A program made the position numbers and the translations under genes. A DNA stretch of 13,877 nucleotides, from contig CAJTVH010000064.1 in assembly GCA_910579745.1 (NCBI GenBank), positions 1-13,877 on the forward strand. Reading direction: 5' to 3'. The notes beneath the pieces are model-generated. The model made no database searches and was not told where the DNA came from. It saw only the letters and a list, made by a program, of their open reading frames with translations. This document shows positions 1-6,512 of this stretch, one piece after another (the stretch's first letter is position 1; every line of letters begins with the position of its first letter). The DNA is from an uncultured Clostridia bacterium. GTDB lineage: Bacteria; Bacillota; Clostridia; Lachnospirales; CAG-274.

Positions 1-317
1 GGAAAAAAGCCGAACAGCATAAGGCGTGGCGCAAAAGGCAGAAAGCCGGTACTATTGTAATTGGAGCCGTCGCAGCCAGTTGGATTACTATTACAACATC
101 CTTTGAAATGCTTAATGACGATGGAAGTCCTATAATAGAATTACAAAAAACACTTGACGGAATTTGTCCTAAACTTTTATCGGTTATTACAGTTATATTC
201 TGTTGGTGGCTTATGAGTAAGAAAAAAATATCTCCTACTTTAGTAATGCTTATTTTAGTAGTAATAGCTTTTGCCGGCGTCTTATTAGGATTTTTTGACC
301 CGAAATTATCATATTAA
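1..317 (+). CDS. PTS mannose/fructose/sorbose-family EIID subunit, C-terminal end (partial)
   Basis: This is the tail of an EIID membrane subunit of a mannose-family phosphotransferase permease, which forms the sugar channel together with EIIC. The frame is open from the window edge (codons from position 3), so the start lies outside. About 104 residues are visible. A hydrophobic segment around GAVAASWITITT is followed by the family-typical LQKTLDGICPKLL stretch. A membrane helix, a basic cytoplasmic hinge (MSKKKISPT) and a final membrane helix ending near GVLLGFFDP complete it. This order matches the C-terminus of EIID proteins such as ManZ/AgaD. The nearby HPr and Enzyme I genes on the same strand support the call. 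The sugar specificity cannot be read from this fragment. Confidence 0.85.
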   Translation, partial: KKAEQHKAWRKRQKAGTIVIGAVAASWITITTSFEMLNDDGSPIIELQKTLDGICPKLLSVITVIFCWWLMSKKKISPTLVMLILVVIAFAGVLLGFFDPKLSY

Positions 318-345
318 TGTTGAATAAAATATATTTTCATGTAAA

Positions 346-378
346 ATGTTTCCGTTTTTTGTAAAGAAACGGAAACAT
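346..378 (+). terminator. Perfect 12-bp hairpin after the EIID gene
   Basis: The arm ATGTTTCCGTTT (346-357) and its exact reverse complement (367-378) flank a 9-nt loop, starting 28 nt after the EIID stop. Only a short mixed A/T stretch follows, not a clean T run. It could therefore be a partial terminator or an mRNA-processing/stabilising hairpin between permease and downstream genes, and a protein operator is also possible because the palindrome is perfect. Confidence 0.5.
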
Positions 379-412
379 ACAAATTTTAATTGTATTATAT
401 AAGGCAAAAAGT

Positions 413-420
413 AAGGGAGG
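413..420 (+). promoter_or_regulatory. Ribosome-binding site fixing the start at 429
   Basis: AAGGGAGG lies 8 nt before ATG 429. The open frame extends upstream to a TTG at 390, but that codon has no ribosome-binding site, so ATG 429 is the likely start. Confidence 0.75.
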
Positions 421-428
421 ACAATATT

Positions 429-713
429 ATGGCTAAGCTCAACAAAAAACAACTTATAAAAGAAGCAGAGGCTCAGACAAAAGCTTTAATGACCATAAAG
501 AAATGGCTATTGTATGCTATAGGGATATCTACTTTTGGTATAGCGTTAGTTTGTTTTTCATTTTTGGGAAGTACTACTTATACTACTATTGGTATTATTG
601 GTACTGTTTGTACCTTTTTATCAATTTTAGCTGCTATATTGATAAATTTGGGTATAAAAAGAGGAACAAAAAATGTTGAGCAAATTTTAATTGCGGTAGA
701 AAATATGAAGTAG
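429..713 (+). CDS. Small two-helix membrane protein of unknown function in a PTS operon
   Basis: I do not recognise a named family. The 94-residue product starts with a charged amphipathic stretch (MAKLNKKQLIKEAEAQTKAL), which may pack on the membrane or on a partner. Two hydrophobic segments follow, at about residues 25-47 (WLLYAIGIS to CFSFLG) and 52-74 (TIGIIGTVC to LAAILINLGI). They are separated by a short loop rich in Thr/Tyr. A basic tail ends in VEQILIAVENMK. With lysines at both ends, both termini are probably cytoplasmic. It lies 111 nt after the EIID gene and 14 nt before the HAD gene, so it is probably cotranscribed with the HAD, HPr and Enzyme I genes. A role as accessory to the permease would only be inference. 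Confidence 0.7.
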   Translation: MAKLNKKQLIKEAEAQTKALMTIKKWLLYAIGISTFGIALVCFSFLGSTTYTTIGIIGTVCTFLSILAAILINLGIKRGTKNVEQILIAVENMK

Positions 714-727
714 GGGAATGATTTGCT

Positions 728-1534
728 ATGAACTATTCACTGATTTGTATGGATATTGATGGTACTTTAGTAAACAGCGATAGTTGTGTTCCTGATGAAG
801 TAATAGCTGCGTTAAAGAAAATATCAGATATGAATATAAAATTAGCTTTAGTTTCAGGAAGATATCCCTCAGGAGTAAGGCTAATAGAAAAACAGCTTGG
901 AGTTAATTGTATTAAGGCAAGCTATGCGGGAGGTTATATTTTTGATGAAAATAAGTGCCTTTATTCTAAAAGCCTGAACCTTGAAACAGCATTACAGGTA
1001 TACGATATTGCTCGAAAAAACAACGGAGATTGTTGGTTTTTTTGTGGAGAAAACTGGTTTGTTACAGAAATAAATGATGGCGTCGAAACAGAATGTTTTA
1101 ATGTTAAGGCAAGACCGAAAGTTGTAAGTCTTGATGAATTTAATGATATATGTGGACGAAAAGAAATAAGTCCAAATAAAGTTTTAGTAACAGGAAAAAA
1201 TATATTGTAAAAAAAAATCAGCGATGAAATTAAAAGCTATAATCTTGATATACAGTTAGGATATTCATCAGATATTTATCTTGAGGTGATTCCTTTAGGG
1301 ATTAACAAGGGAATGGCCCTTGAAAAAATATGTGAAATCAATAACATAAATATTGAAGATACTATAGCTTTTGGAGATCAGGATTTAGATATACCTATGA
1401 TAAAAAAAGCGGGAACAGGAATTGCTATGGGTAACGCTGTAAAAGAATTAAAAAATACGGCAAAATATATAACAAAAACAAATAACGAGGCAGGAATAGC
1501 CTATGCACTTAAAAAAATACTTAAAATTATTTAG
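728..1534 (+). pseudogene. Cof-type HAD-IIB sugar-phosphate phosphatase, interrupted by an in-frame TAA
   Basis: Cof/HAD-IIB hydrolases dephosphorylate sugar phosphates and other small phosphate esters in the cytoplasm, which fits a gene inside a PTS operon. Motif I is intact at the N-terminus (DIDGT, residues 9-13). A Ser/Gly motif II follows (LVSGRYP), the motif III lysine is in NKGMAL, and motif IV is FGDQDLDIPM. The total length of about 268 codons is normal for the family. However, codon 161 is TAA (1208-1210). The same frame then continues with no shift through KKISDEIKSYN to the real stop at 1532-1534. The stop falls in the variable helix of the cap domain, where Glu or Lys would be usual, so a single G-to-T or A-to-T change explains it. 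As read, translation yields a 160-residue piece lacking motifs III and IV, so the enzyme should be inactive. A GTG restart at 1286 would give only the C-terminal half. Confidence 0.85.
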
Positions 1535-1549
1535 TCAGGAGGAATTAAT

Positions 1550-1807
1550 ATGATAGTATTTGAATTTACTGTTAAAGATGAGAACGGTCTTCACGCAAGA
1601 CCCGCAGGACTTTTAGTTAAGGAAGCTATGAAATGTAAAAGTTCAGTTACATTAAAGAAAGGAAGTAAAAAGGGTGACGCAAAGAAAATATTTAATGTAA
1701 TGGGACTGTCCGTTAAACATGGAGATATTATAGAGGTTGAAGTTGAGGTCGATAATGAAGAAAGCGACGCAAAACTCTTAGAAGATTTTATTACGGCAAA
1801 TATTTAA
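1550..1807 (+). CDS. ptsH: HPr-like phosphocarrier protein with Lys at the Ser46 position
   Basis: HPr accepts phosphate from Enzyme I on a histidine and passes it to the EIIA domains of sugar permeases. The 85-residue length is standard. The active-site motif NGLHARPAG places the histidine at residue 15, followed by the conserved Arg17 and Pro18. In Firmicutes HPr a second site, Ser46, lies in a KSIMGVM-like motif and is phosphorylated by HPr kinase to signal carbon catabolite repression through CcpA. Here the aligned motif is KKIFNVM and residue 46 is lysine (AAA at 1685-1687). The protein can therefore relay phosphate but should not be a substrate of HPr kinase. AGGAGG at 1537-1542 precedes the ATG. 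It lies 15 nt after the HAD gene and 29 nt before Enzyme I. A second, canonical HPr may exist elsewhere in the genome. Confidence 0.88.
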   Translation: MIVFEFTVKDENGLHARPAGLLVKEAMKCKSSVTLKKGSKKGDAKKIFNVMGLSVKHGDIIEVEVEVDNEESDAKLLEDFITANI

Positions 1808-1836
1808 TGATTCCGCATCAAGAGAGGTGATGAAAT

Positions 1837-3462
1837 ATGTACTCATTAAATGGAAAAACTGTTTTTGCGGGCATTGCTATAGGAAAAATCGAGCTTTTTA
1901 AAAAGGAACAACAGAGTGTAAGGCGATACAGTATTGATAATGTTGATTTTGAGATTAAAAGAGTAAGTGTTGCGAAAGAGGAAACTATATCTCAGCTTAA
2001 AGCGCTTTATGAAAAGGCTTTAATTGAAGTCGGCGAGTCTGGCGCTATGATATTTGAAATTCATCAGATGATGCTTGAAGACCAGGATTATTTAGATTCT
2101 ATTGATAATATTATTAAAAGTCAAAGTGTAAATGCTGAGTATGCTGTTGCCGTAACAGCAGATAATTTCGCTAATATGTTTGCCGCAATGGATGACGAAT
2201 ATATGCAGGCAAGAGCAGCTGATGTCAAAGATATTTCTGAACGACTTATAACTGTTTTGAAAGGAAAAAACGATGATATGTCTCAATCTGAGGAACCAGT
2301 TATATTAGCTGCTGATGATTTATCTCCAAGTGAAACGGTACAAATGGATAAAAGTAAAATACTTGCTTTTATTACTAAATATGGTTCAGCAAATTCACAT
2401 ACCGCAATATTGGCGAGAACTATGGGTATTCCAGCTCTTATAGGTATTGATTATGATGAAGATATAAATGGTAAAATAGCTGTAGTTGACGGAATTAACG
2501 GAAAACTTATTATAAATCCGGACGATGACATTTTACAGAAATATAAAACAAAACAGCATGAGGAAGCAGTAAAGAAAAAACTACTTAATGAAATGAAAGG
2601 AAAAGAAACCATTACAAAAGACGGCAGAAAAATTAAACTCTATTCAAATATTGGCGGTGTTTCAGATATGCCGTCAGTTCTTAGCAACGACGCTGAGGGT
2701 ATAGGTCTTTTTAGAAGTGAATTTTTGTATCTTGAAAAAGATAATTATCCTACAGAAGAGGAACAATTTGCTGTTTATAAGTCAGTTGTTGAAACTATGG
2801 CAGGCAAACAGGTAATTATAAGAACCCTTGATATAGGAGCTGATAAACAGATTGGTTATTTTAATCTTGACAAAGAAGAAAATCCTGCGATGGGTTATAG
2901 AGCAATTCGTATATGTCTTGACAAAACGGAAATATTCAAAACTCAGTTAAAAGCTCTTTATAGAGCAAGTGCCTTTGGTAATGTTGGTATTATGTTTCCT
3001 ATGATTATATCAATTGAGGAAGTTAAAAAAATAAAGAAAATTGTTGAGGAAGTTAAATCGGAATTAAGTACAATAGGCATTTCTTACGGTAAAGTTGAAC
3101 TTGGAATAATGATTGAAACCCCTGCTGCTGTTATGATAAGTGAAGAACTTGCCAAAGAGGTTGATTTCTTTAGTATAGGAACAAATGATTTAACACAATA
3201 TACATTAGCTATTGACAGACAAAATCAAAAACTTGATAACATATATGATTCTCATCATCCCGCTATTTTAAAAATGATTAAAATGGTAATAGATAATGCA
3301 CATAAACATAATACGTGGGTTGGTATATGCGGAGAACTTGGAGCGGATATAACATTAACAGAGAAATTTGTCAAAATGGGTATTGATGAACTTTCTGTTT
3401 CTCCTAATTTTATTCTTCCTCTTCGAAGTTGTATAAGAGATTGTAATTATGGAAATGTTTAA
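1837..3462 (+). CDS. ptsI: PTS Enzyme I (phosphoenolpyruvate-protein phosphotransferase)
   Basis: Enzyme I takes phosphate from phosphoenolpyruvate onto a histidine and hands it to HPr, starting the PTS relay in the cytoplasm. At 541 residues it is slightly shorter than the usual 570 or so, but all domains are present. The N-terminal HPr-binding and swivel region contains the phosphorylated histidine (His188) in GSANSHTAILAR. The C-terminal PEP-binding barrel shows IGLFRSEFLY (about 289-298), RTLDIGADK (329-337), IETPAAV (426-432) and FSIGTNDLTQY (445-455). The catalytic cysteine motif GICGE has Cys498, and the end is the family-typical SVSPNFILPLRS. A GAGAGGTGA ribosome-binding site ends 7 nt before the ATG. 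It is the last gene of the operon and is followed by repeat elements. Confidence 0.95.
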   Translation: MYSLNGKTVFAGIAIGKIELFKKEQQSVRRYSIDNVDFEIKRVSVAKEETISQLKALYEKALIEVGESGAMIFEIHQMMLEDQDYLDSIDNIIKSQSVNAEYAVAVTADNFANMFAAMDDEYMQARAADVKDISERLITVLKGKNDDMSQSEEPVILAADDLSPSETVQMDKSKILAFITKYGSANSHTAILARTMGIPALIGIDYDEDINGKIAVVDGINGKLIINPDDDILQKYKTKQHEEAVKKKLLNEMKGKETITKDGRKIKLYSNIGGVSDMPSVLSNDAEGIGLFRSEFLYLEKDNYPTEEEQFAVYKSVVETMAGKQVIIRTLDIGADKQIGYFNLDKEENPAMGYRAIRICLDKTEIFKTQLKALYRASAFGNVGIMFPMIISIEEVKKIKKIVEEVKSELSTIGISYGKVELGIMIETPAAVMISEELAKEVDFFSIGTNDLTQYTLAIDRQNQKLDNIYDSHHPAILKMIKMVIDNAHKHNTWVGICGELGADITLTEKFVKMGIDELSVSPNFILPLRSCIRDCNYGNV

Positions 3463-3484
3463 AATTATAAAAATCTAAATAATT

Positions 3485-3586
3485 TTGGGGCTGTCACACT
3501 AAGCATAATATATACAAGATATAGTATGAATAAAACTTTAAAACAACTATATCTTGTATTGATTTTTCTTAATGCGACAGCCTCAA
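3485..3586. repeat. Long two-part hairpin element (MITE-like) after ptsI
   Basis: An outer pair of arms of 18-19 bp (3485-3503 and about 3569-3586) begins TTGGGGCTGTC on the left and ends GACAGCCTCAA on the right, with only three differences. Inside it lies a second, perfect 14-bp pair (ATACAAGATATAGT at 3512-3525 and its complement at 3546-3559). The whole 102-bp block can fold on itself and carries no gene. The outer ends resemble insertion-sequence terminal repeats, so a non-autonomous element is likely. It may also end transcription of the PTS operon. Confidence 0.65.
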
Positions 3587-3591
3587 GGCTT

Positions 3592-3825
3592 TATAGCAAT
3601 TCGAAAAAATTTTAGTGCAAATGGATAAAAAAATTTCTTAGATATATCAGCTTTATTGAAATTTAATTTTTGTTTTTTTTATTGATTTACTATAAATAGG
3701 TCTAATATTATTTGTAATTTAGTACTTATAGTGAACCAAAAAAATAAATAGAAAAATCTCAAAAAACTTGATATATTAAATGATTTTTTTATTGGTTCGC
3801 ACTAAAAATTTTGCGAATTGCTGTA
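3592..3825. repeat. 234-bp AT-rich element with 27-bp imperfect terminal inverted repeats
   Basis: The left arm (3592-3618, core AGCAATTCG and ending TTTTAGTGC) is the reverse complement of the right arm (3799-3825) at about 24 of 27 positions. Nested inside are related words: TTGATTTACTATA at 3680-3692, TATAGTGAACCAA at 3727-3739 and TTGGTTCGCACTA at 3792-3804. These form further imperfect hairpins with each other. No reading frame of note is present. It abuts the 3485-3586 element and fills the rest of the gap after ptsI, so this region holds repeats only. Confidence 0.6.
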
Positions 3826-3838
3826 ATAAAATTTTTAA

Positions 3839-4325
3839 CTATAATATTTTGGCAGGCTGAGCGTTATACGCATACACACAAAAGCAAATTCCCGCTCCGC
3901 TGTCCTCAATAGAGTATCCCTCCATTAAAACATCGTCACAAGTAAATTATTGTTCTCAAATATTGGCGTTACTCTGTACAAAACGCGATTATTTGTTTCT
4001 TTATTTTACATAGTCGGCTGTCATATTCTTAAAATGCAGCATACCCTCAATATTCAGGTATTCTGTACCCGTTATTAATTTTTTTCATTCGCGTTTTTTC
4101 CTGTAAGCTGATAGTCTATAAAATGACAACGATTATAAAGATATTTACTGTCTACATTATCATATTTTATTGTTTGCCAGCTACTTGGGTTTAACGCTGC
4201 ATATACTTCCTCGTTTTTCTGTCGGAATTATATCTTTCCCAACACAAGCGTAAGCGACACCGCATCTGCCTAAATTGCCAAGGGACAAATATTCCTCAAA
4301 AGACACTTGTCAAGTATAAAACTAT
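3839..4325 (-). pseudogene. Decayed DNA/RNA non-specific endonuclease (competence-nuclease-like)
   Basis: Reading the minus strand and switching frame, I recover a string of family-typical segments in order: NLGRCGVAYACVGKDIIPTE, SSWQTIKYDNVDSKYLYNRC, HFIDYQLTGKNANEKN, TGTEYLNIEGML, TADYVK, RVLYRVTPIFENNN and EGYSIEDSGAGICF. The last ends in YAYNAQPAKIL and a TAG at 3839-3841. These match secreted or lipoprotein DNA/RNA non-specific endonucleases of Firmicutes. Four small indels break the frame: +1 near 4184-4188, -1 near 4077-4086, +4 (TAAA) near 3998-4006 and -1 near 3931-3936. The N-terminal signal region is missing or unrecognisable. The gene is clearly dead, but similarity is high enough that decay is not ancient. 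Confidence 0.8.
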
Positions 4326-4391
4326 AAATTATTATTAGCAGTGTTGTTGTATTTTAGGAAAAAAATTATTTGTTTATGGAAAGTGAAAATA

Positions 4392-4741
4392 ATGATATGC
4401 TATAGTCCGTTTTGGGAAACTCTTAAAAAATCACTTGAATCAACTTATACCCTTATAAATAACTATCATATTTCAAGCTCTACAATAGACAAACTTAGAA
4501 CCTGTCTAAAATCTAAAAAAGCCTGTCTAAAAACAAAATATACACAAAAAATTAGCGAAAATAAAATCATTTTGAAGCGTAATGATTTCATTTTTTTTGA
4601 TATTTTAATAGTTTTTAGACAGGCTCTTAGAAAAATAAAACAGTAACAACTACTTCATTAAATGACCTTTTCCGTATCTTAAATTGCAAACTTGAAAAAA
4701 TAGCAAAATACATTCCTTCAGATAATGACCAAACGTTGTAA
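4392..4741 (+). pseudogene. Small Cro/CI-type HTH regulator split by a MITE
   Basis: The N-terminal half begins at ATG 4392 with MICYSPFWETLKKSLESTYT and continues LINNYHISSSTIDKLR. This is the start of a compact Cro/CI helix-turn-helix protein (HTH_26 type) of about 70 residues. The expected second half, TVTTTSLNDLFRILNCK followed by LEKIAKYIPSDNDQTL, is found at 4640-4741 after a 125-bp insertion (4501-4625). The C-terminal piece is in another frame. Removing the insert with one copy of the 7-bp duplication still leaves one base too few in the A run at 4631-4635, so there is also a one-base loss. The interrupted frame reads through the insert and stops at 4644-4646, replacing the second half of the HTH domain with MITE-encoded residues. 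DNA binding is probably lost. A weak GGAAAG site precedes the ATG. Confidence 0.82.
4501..4625. mobile_element. 125-bp MITE with CCTGTCTAAAA ends and 7-bp target duplication
   Basis: The insert is flanked by CTTAGAA at 4494-4500 and again at 4626-4632, a target-site duplication. The right end (GTTTTTAGACAGGCT, 4611-4625) is the exact reverse complement of an internal left copy at 4520-4534. A further copy of the end word, CCTGTCTAAAA, sits at the left boundary (4501-4511), so the left end is doubled. A central stem pairs 4564-4571 with 4581-4588. It encodes no transposase and must have been moved by a related insertion sequence elsewhere. Confidence 0.8.
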
Positions 4742-4761
4742 AAAAATTAGCAAAAATAATA

Positions 4762-5064
4762 TTATGTCTCAAGTATAGATGTATCAATAACAAAAATATC
4801 GGCTTTTTTTATTTTTGTTATCATTCTCCATTGTTCAAGAATCTCAGCGCGGTTTCTTCCGAGCTGGTCAATACTTTTAATTATTATTAAATCATTTTCT
4901 TTTATATATTTAAACATTCTTTTATATTGTTTTCTGTCAAAGTCTTTTCCGCTTTGTTTATCCATATAGATATTTTTTTCAGGAACATTATACTCATTCA
5001 GCGCTATAAGCTGTCTGTTCTCGTTCTGTTCCTTTGTGGAGATACGAATGTAACCAAAAACCAT
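4762..5064 (-). CDS. Serine recombinase (resolvase/invertase) catalytic domain, truncated
   Basis: Resolvases cut and rejoin DNA with an active-site serine. The 100-residue product shows the N-terminal catalytic domain only: GYIRIST with Ser9, then a short linker region, then KSIDQLGRNRAEI. Full-length relatives are about 190 residues and continue through a long helix to a helix-turn-helix DNA-binding domain. Here the frame ends right after FVIDTSILET, where relatives have LDTRRGKDL, so about half the protein is missing. The arginine of the catalytic DRLGR motif is glutamine (Gln67). Both points suggest it is not active. An AAGGGA site precedes the ATG. It converges tail to tail with the split HTH gene, 20 nt away, so the truncation breakpoint lies at that junction. 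Confidence 0.8.
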   Translation of the reverse strand: MVFGYIRISTKEQNENRQLIALNEYNVPEKNIYMDKQSGKDFDRKQYKRMFKYIKENDLIIIKSIDQLGRNRAEILEQWRMITKIKKADIFVIDTSILET

Positions 5065-5410
5065 AATTTAATCCCTTCTATGTGAATAGGCTTTCCCTCA
5101 TTATTTATTATAAAATAAGGCTTCTATTTAAAAACTCTGCGACAATTTTAGACTAAACACCGAAAAAAATTGCTGTAAGCGCAGTTTTATAATAAAAGTC
5201 TTTTGTTATATTGGGTACTATAGCTGTTTGATTACATTTCAGCTTCTACTATAAAAAATTAAAAGAAAAATACCCTGTTATATCATTTGTGTTGATTATT
5301 CCTTATTTTACAAAATAGATAAACAAATATGGAGAACAGTTGGGGCGATACTACTAAAACTTTAGAATATACAGAAAGAAAAAAGCATATCACAATATTT
5401 AATTTGATTT
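5065..5410. other. Gene-free, AT-rich gap between recombinase and terminator
   Basis: No convincing gene is present. The only notable item is a 27-codon plus-strand frame (5329-5412, MENSWGDTTKTLEYTERK onwards) that runs into the start of the following terminator. It has no ribosome-binding site and may be the last scrap of a deleted gene. The minus-strand promoter of the recombinase should lie near 5070-5130, but I cannot pick it out. Confidence 0.4.
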
Positions 5411-5460
5411 AACAAAAAAGGCGGCTATTCCAATTTTAATGAATAGCCGCCTTTTTTGTT
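5411..5460. terminator. Strong bidirectional intrinsic terminator
   Basis: A perfect 20-bp inverted repeat pairs 5411-5430 with 5441-5460 around a 10-nt loop. The stem has a GC core (GGCGGCTATTC), an A run on one flank and a T run on the other, so it works in both directions. It sits 4 nt past the stop of the minus-strand Rpn gene. Confidence 0.92.
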
Positions 5461-5464
5461 AAAT

Positions 5465-6295
5465 TTACTCTTTCAATCCTAATAATTTAAGATATACAGA
5501 ATATTCCACTTCTGGTATGTTAAGACTTTGCATAGCCTTTTTAGCCGTTACATCAAAGTTTATCATTACTTGCTTTATATCTTCTGCTCTCGTTTCTTTT
5601 TCTCTGTCCAATGCAATTTTTTCTATTATCTCACACATTTCATACGCGCCCCTTTCCTTATTTTTGTAATAATCGACCTTATCAGCCCATATTTTATTAT
5701 ACATATCCTTTGCATTTTCGCAGTGCATATCGTGCATAAGTCTGCCAAGTGGTGTATCATCTTGTATTTTTGAATTTACATAAATGATGTGATTGCGATC
5801 GCCAAAAATTTTATAATTAAGTTCCTTAATTCTTCTGTCAATATGATAAATGGGCTTTCCTCCACCGAGAACGTCATTCTTTGTTATCATAATTACATAG
5901 GTTACAGGCAATTCGCTAAACTCCGCACCTGTTTTTAGCAGTTCCATATCCATAAGACTCGAATTAAACCTTGTTCTTTCAGGTATAGCTCCCTCATTAT
6001 CATTCTGTACCTCAATATTCATTACATCGCCGTTTTCATCAACTGCTTTTATATCAAGTCGTACAGAACGACCTCTAAGGCTCTGAATACCATATTGTGT
6101 ATGAAGGTCAATAATTGTTATTTTTCTATCTAAAATAACACTAAGCAGTTCTTCCGAACATTTTTTATCTTTAAAAACTACGCTCATAAAAGTATCTGAC
6201 ATCAAAGTAAATTTCTGTATCGCTTTATCATACTTATTATGTAAATCTTCTTTTTCCTGCGCAGTTAGATTTTTAAATTTATTTTCTTCTGTCAT
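5465..6295 (-). CDS. Rpn-family PD-(D/E)XK nuclease (putative transposase family)
   Basis: Rpn proteins are DNA endonucleases of the PD-(D/E)XK fold that promote RecA-independent recombination. They are often labelled transposases but have no terminal repeats of their own. The start ATG at 6295-6293 follows an AGAGGTG ribosome-binding site. The open frame extends to 6382, but that extension runs into a hairpin string and has no such site. The 276-residue product has the family opening KFTLMSDTFMSVVFKD (about 28-43). The catalytic core is RLDIKAV (Asp81) with IEVQ (Glu95, Gln97 in the lysine position, a known variant in this family). The conserved YVIMITKND and DTPLGRLMHDMHC segments follow, with a charged helical C-terminal region. 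The gene looks intact and is flanked by the terminator at 5411-5460. Confidence 0.88.
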   Translation of the reverse strand: MTEENKFKNLTAQEKEDLHNKYDKAIQKFTLMSDTFMSVVFKDKKCSEELLSVILDRKITIIDLHTQYGIQSLRGRSVRLDIKAVDENGDVMNIEVQNDNEGAIPERTRFNSSLMDMELLKTGAEFSELPVTYVIMITKNDVLGGGKPIYHIDRRIKELNYKIFGDRNHIIYVNSKIQDDTPLGRLMHDMHCENAKDMYNKIWADKVDYYKNKERGAYEMCEIIEKIALDREKETRAEDIKQVMINFDVTAKKAMQSLNIPEVEYSVYLKLLGLKE

Positions 6296-6329
6296 CTTGC
6301 ACCTCTTTTTATCATTACCGTTTATTAAA

Positions 6330-6354
6330 ATTATAGTCAAGTAACTTAAAAAAG
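6330..6354 (-). promoter_or_regulatory. Promoter-like 25-bp repeat, copy 1 (before the Rpn gene)
   Basis: Read on the minus strand it contains TTGACTATAAT, giving a perfect -10 hexamer (TATAAT at 6335-6330) 35 nt before the Rpn start. The -35 match is weak. The same 25 bp recur at 7536-7560 with 22 of 25 identical bases, also 37 nt before a gene start. Confidence 0.45.
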
Positions 6355-6363
6355 CAAAAGACC

Positions 6364-6430
6364 GTGGGACTCTGTCCCACACTCTACAAAGGTTTTCAGC
6401 CTTTGACTCACTGCAAAAACTTCGTTTTTG
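6364..6430. repeat. String of three short perfect hairpins
   Basis: Three hairpins follow each other: GTGGGAC/GTCCCAC with a 3-nt loop (6364-6380), CAAAGG/CCTTTG (6387-6405) and CAAAAAC/GTTTTTG with a 3-nt loop (6414-6430). They lie just upstream of the promoter-like repeat of the Rpn gene. A dispersed REP-like repeat or an RNA processing element are both possible. Confidence 0.6.
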
Positions 6431-6512
6431 ATTGTTTTTCTAATTTTTCGTTTATTACAAATTTTTCTGAACAAGGTGCATATGCACTTTGTATTGATTG
6501 AATTTAAATCAT

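Noticed and set aside
1200..1220. Programmed slippage on the A9 run to bypass the stop in the HAD gene
   Set aside because: The frames before and after are identical, and the TAA begins before the run, so gaining or losing an A would not remove it and would break the frame.
5329..5412. 27-codon plus-strand frame as a small protein gene
   Set aside because: No ribosome-binding site, an upstream stop close by, and it overlaps the terminator; kept only as a possible gene remnant.
6296..6382. N-terminal extension of the Rpn protein to 6382
   Set aside because: It would translate the hairpin string and promoter-like repeat, has no ribosome-binding site, and family similarity starts after ATG 6295.
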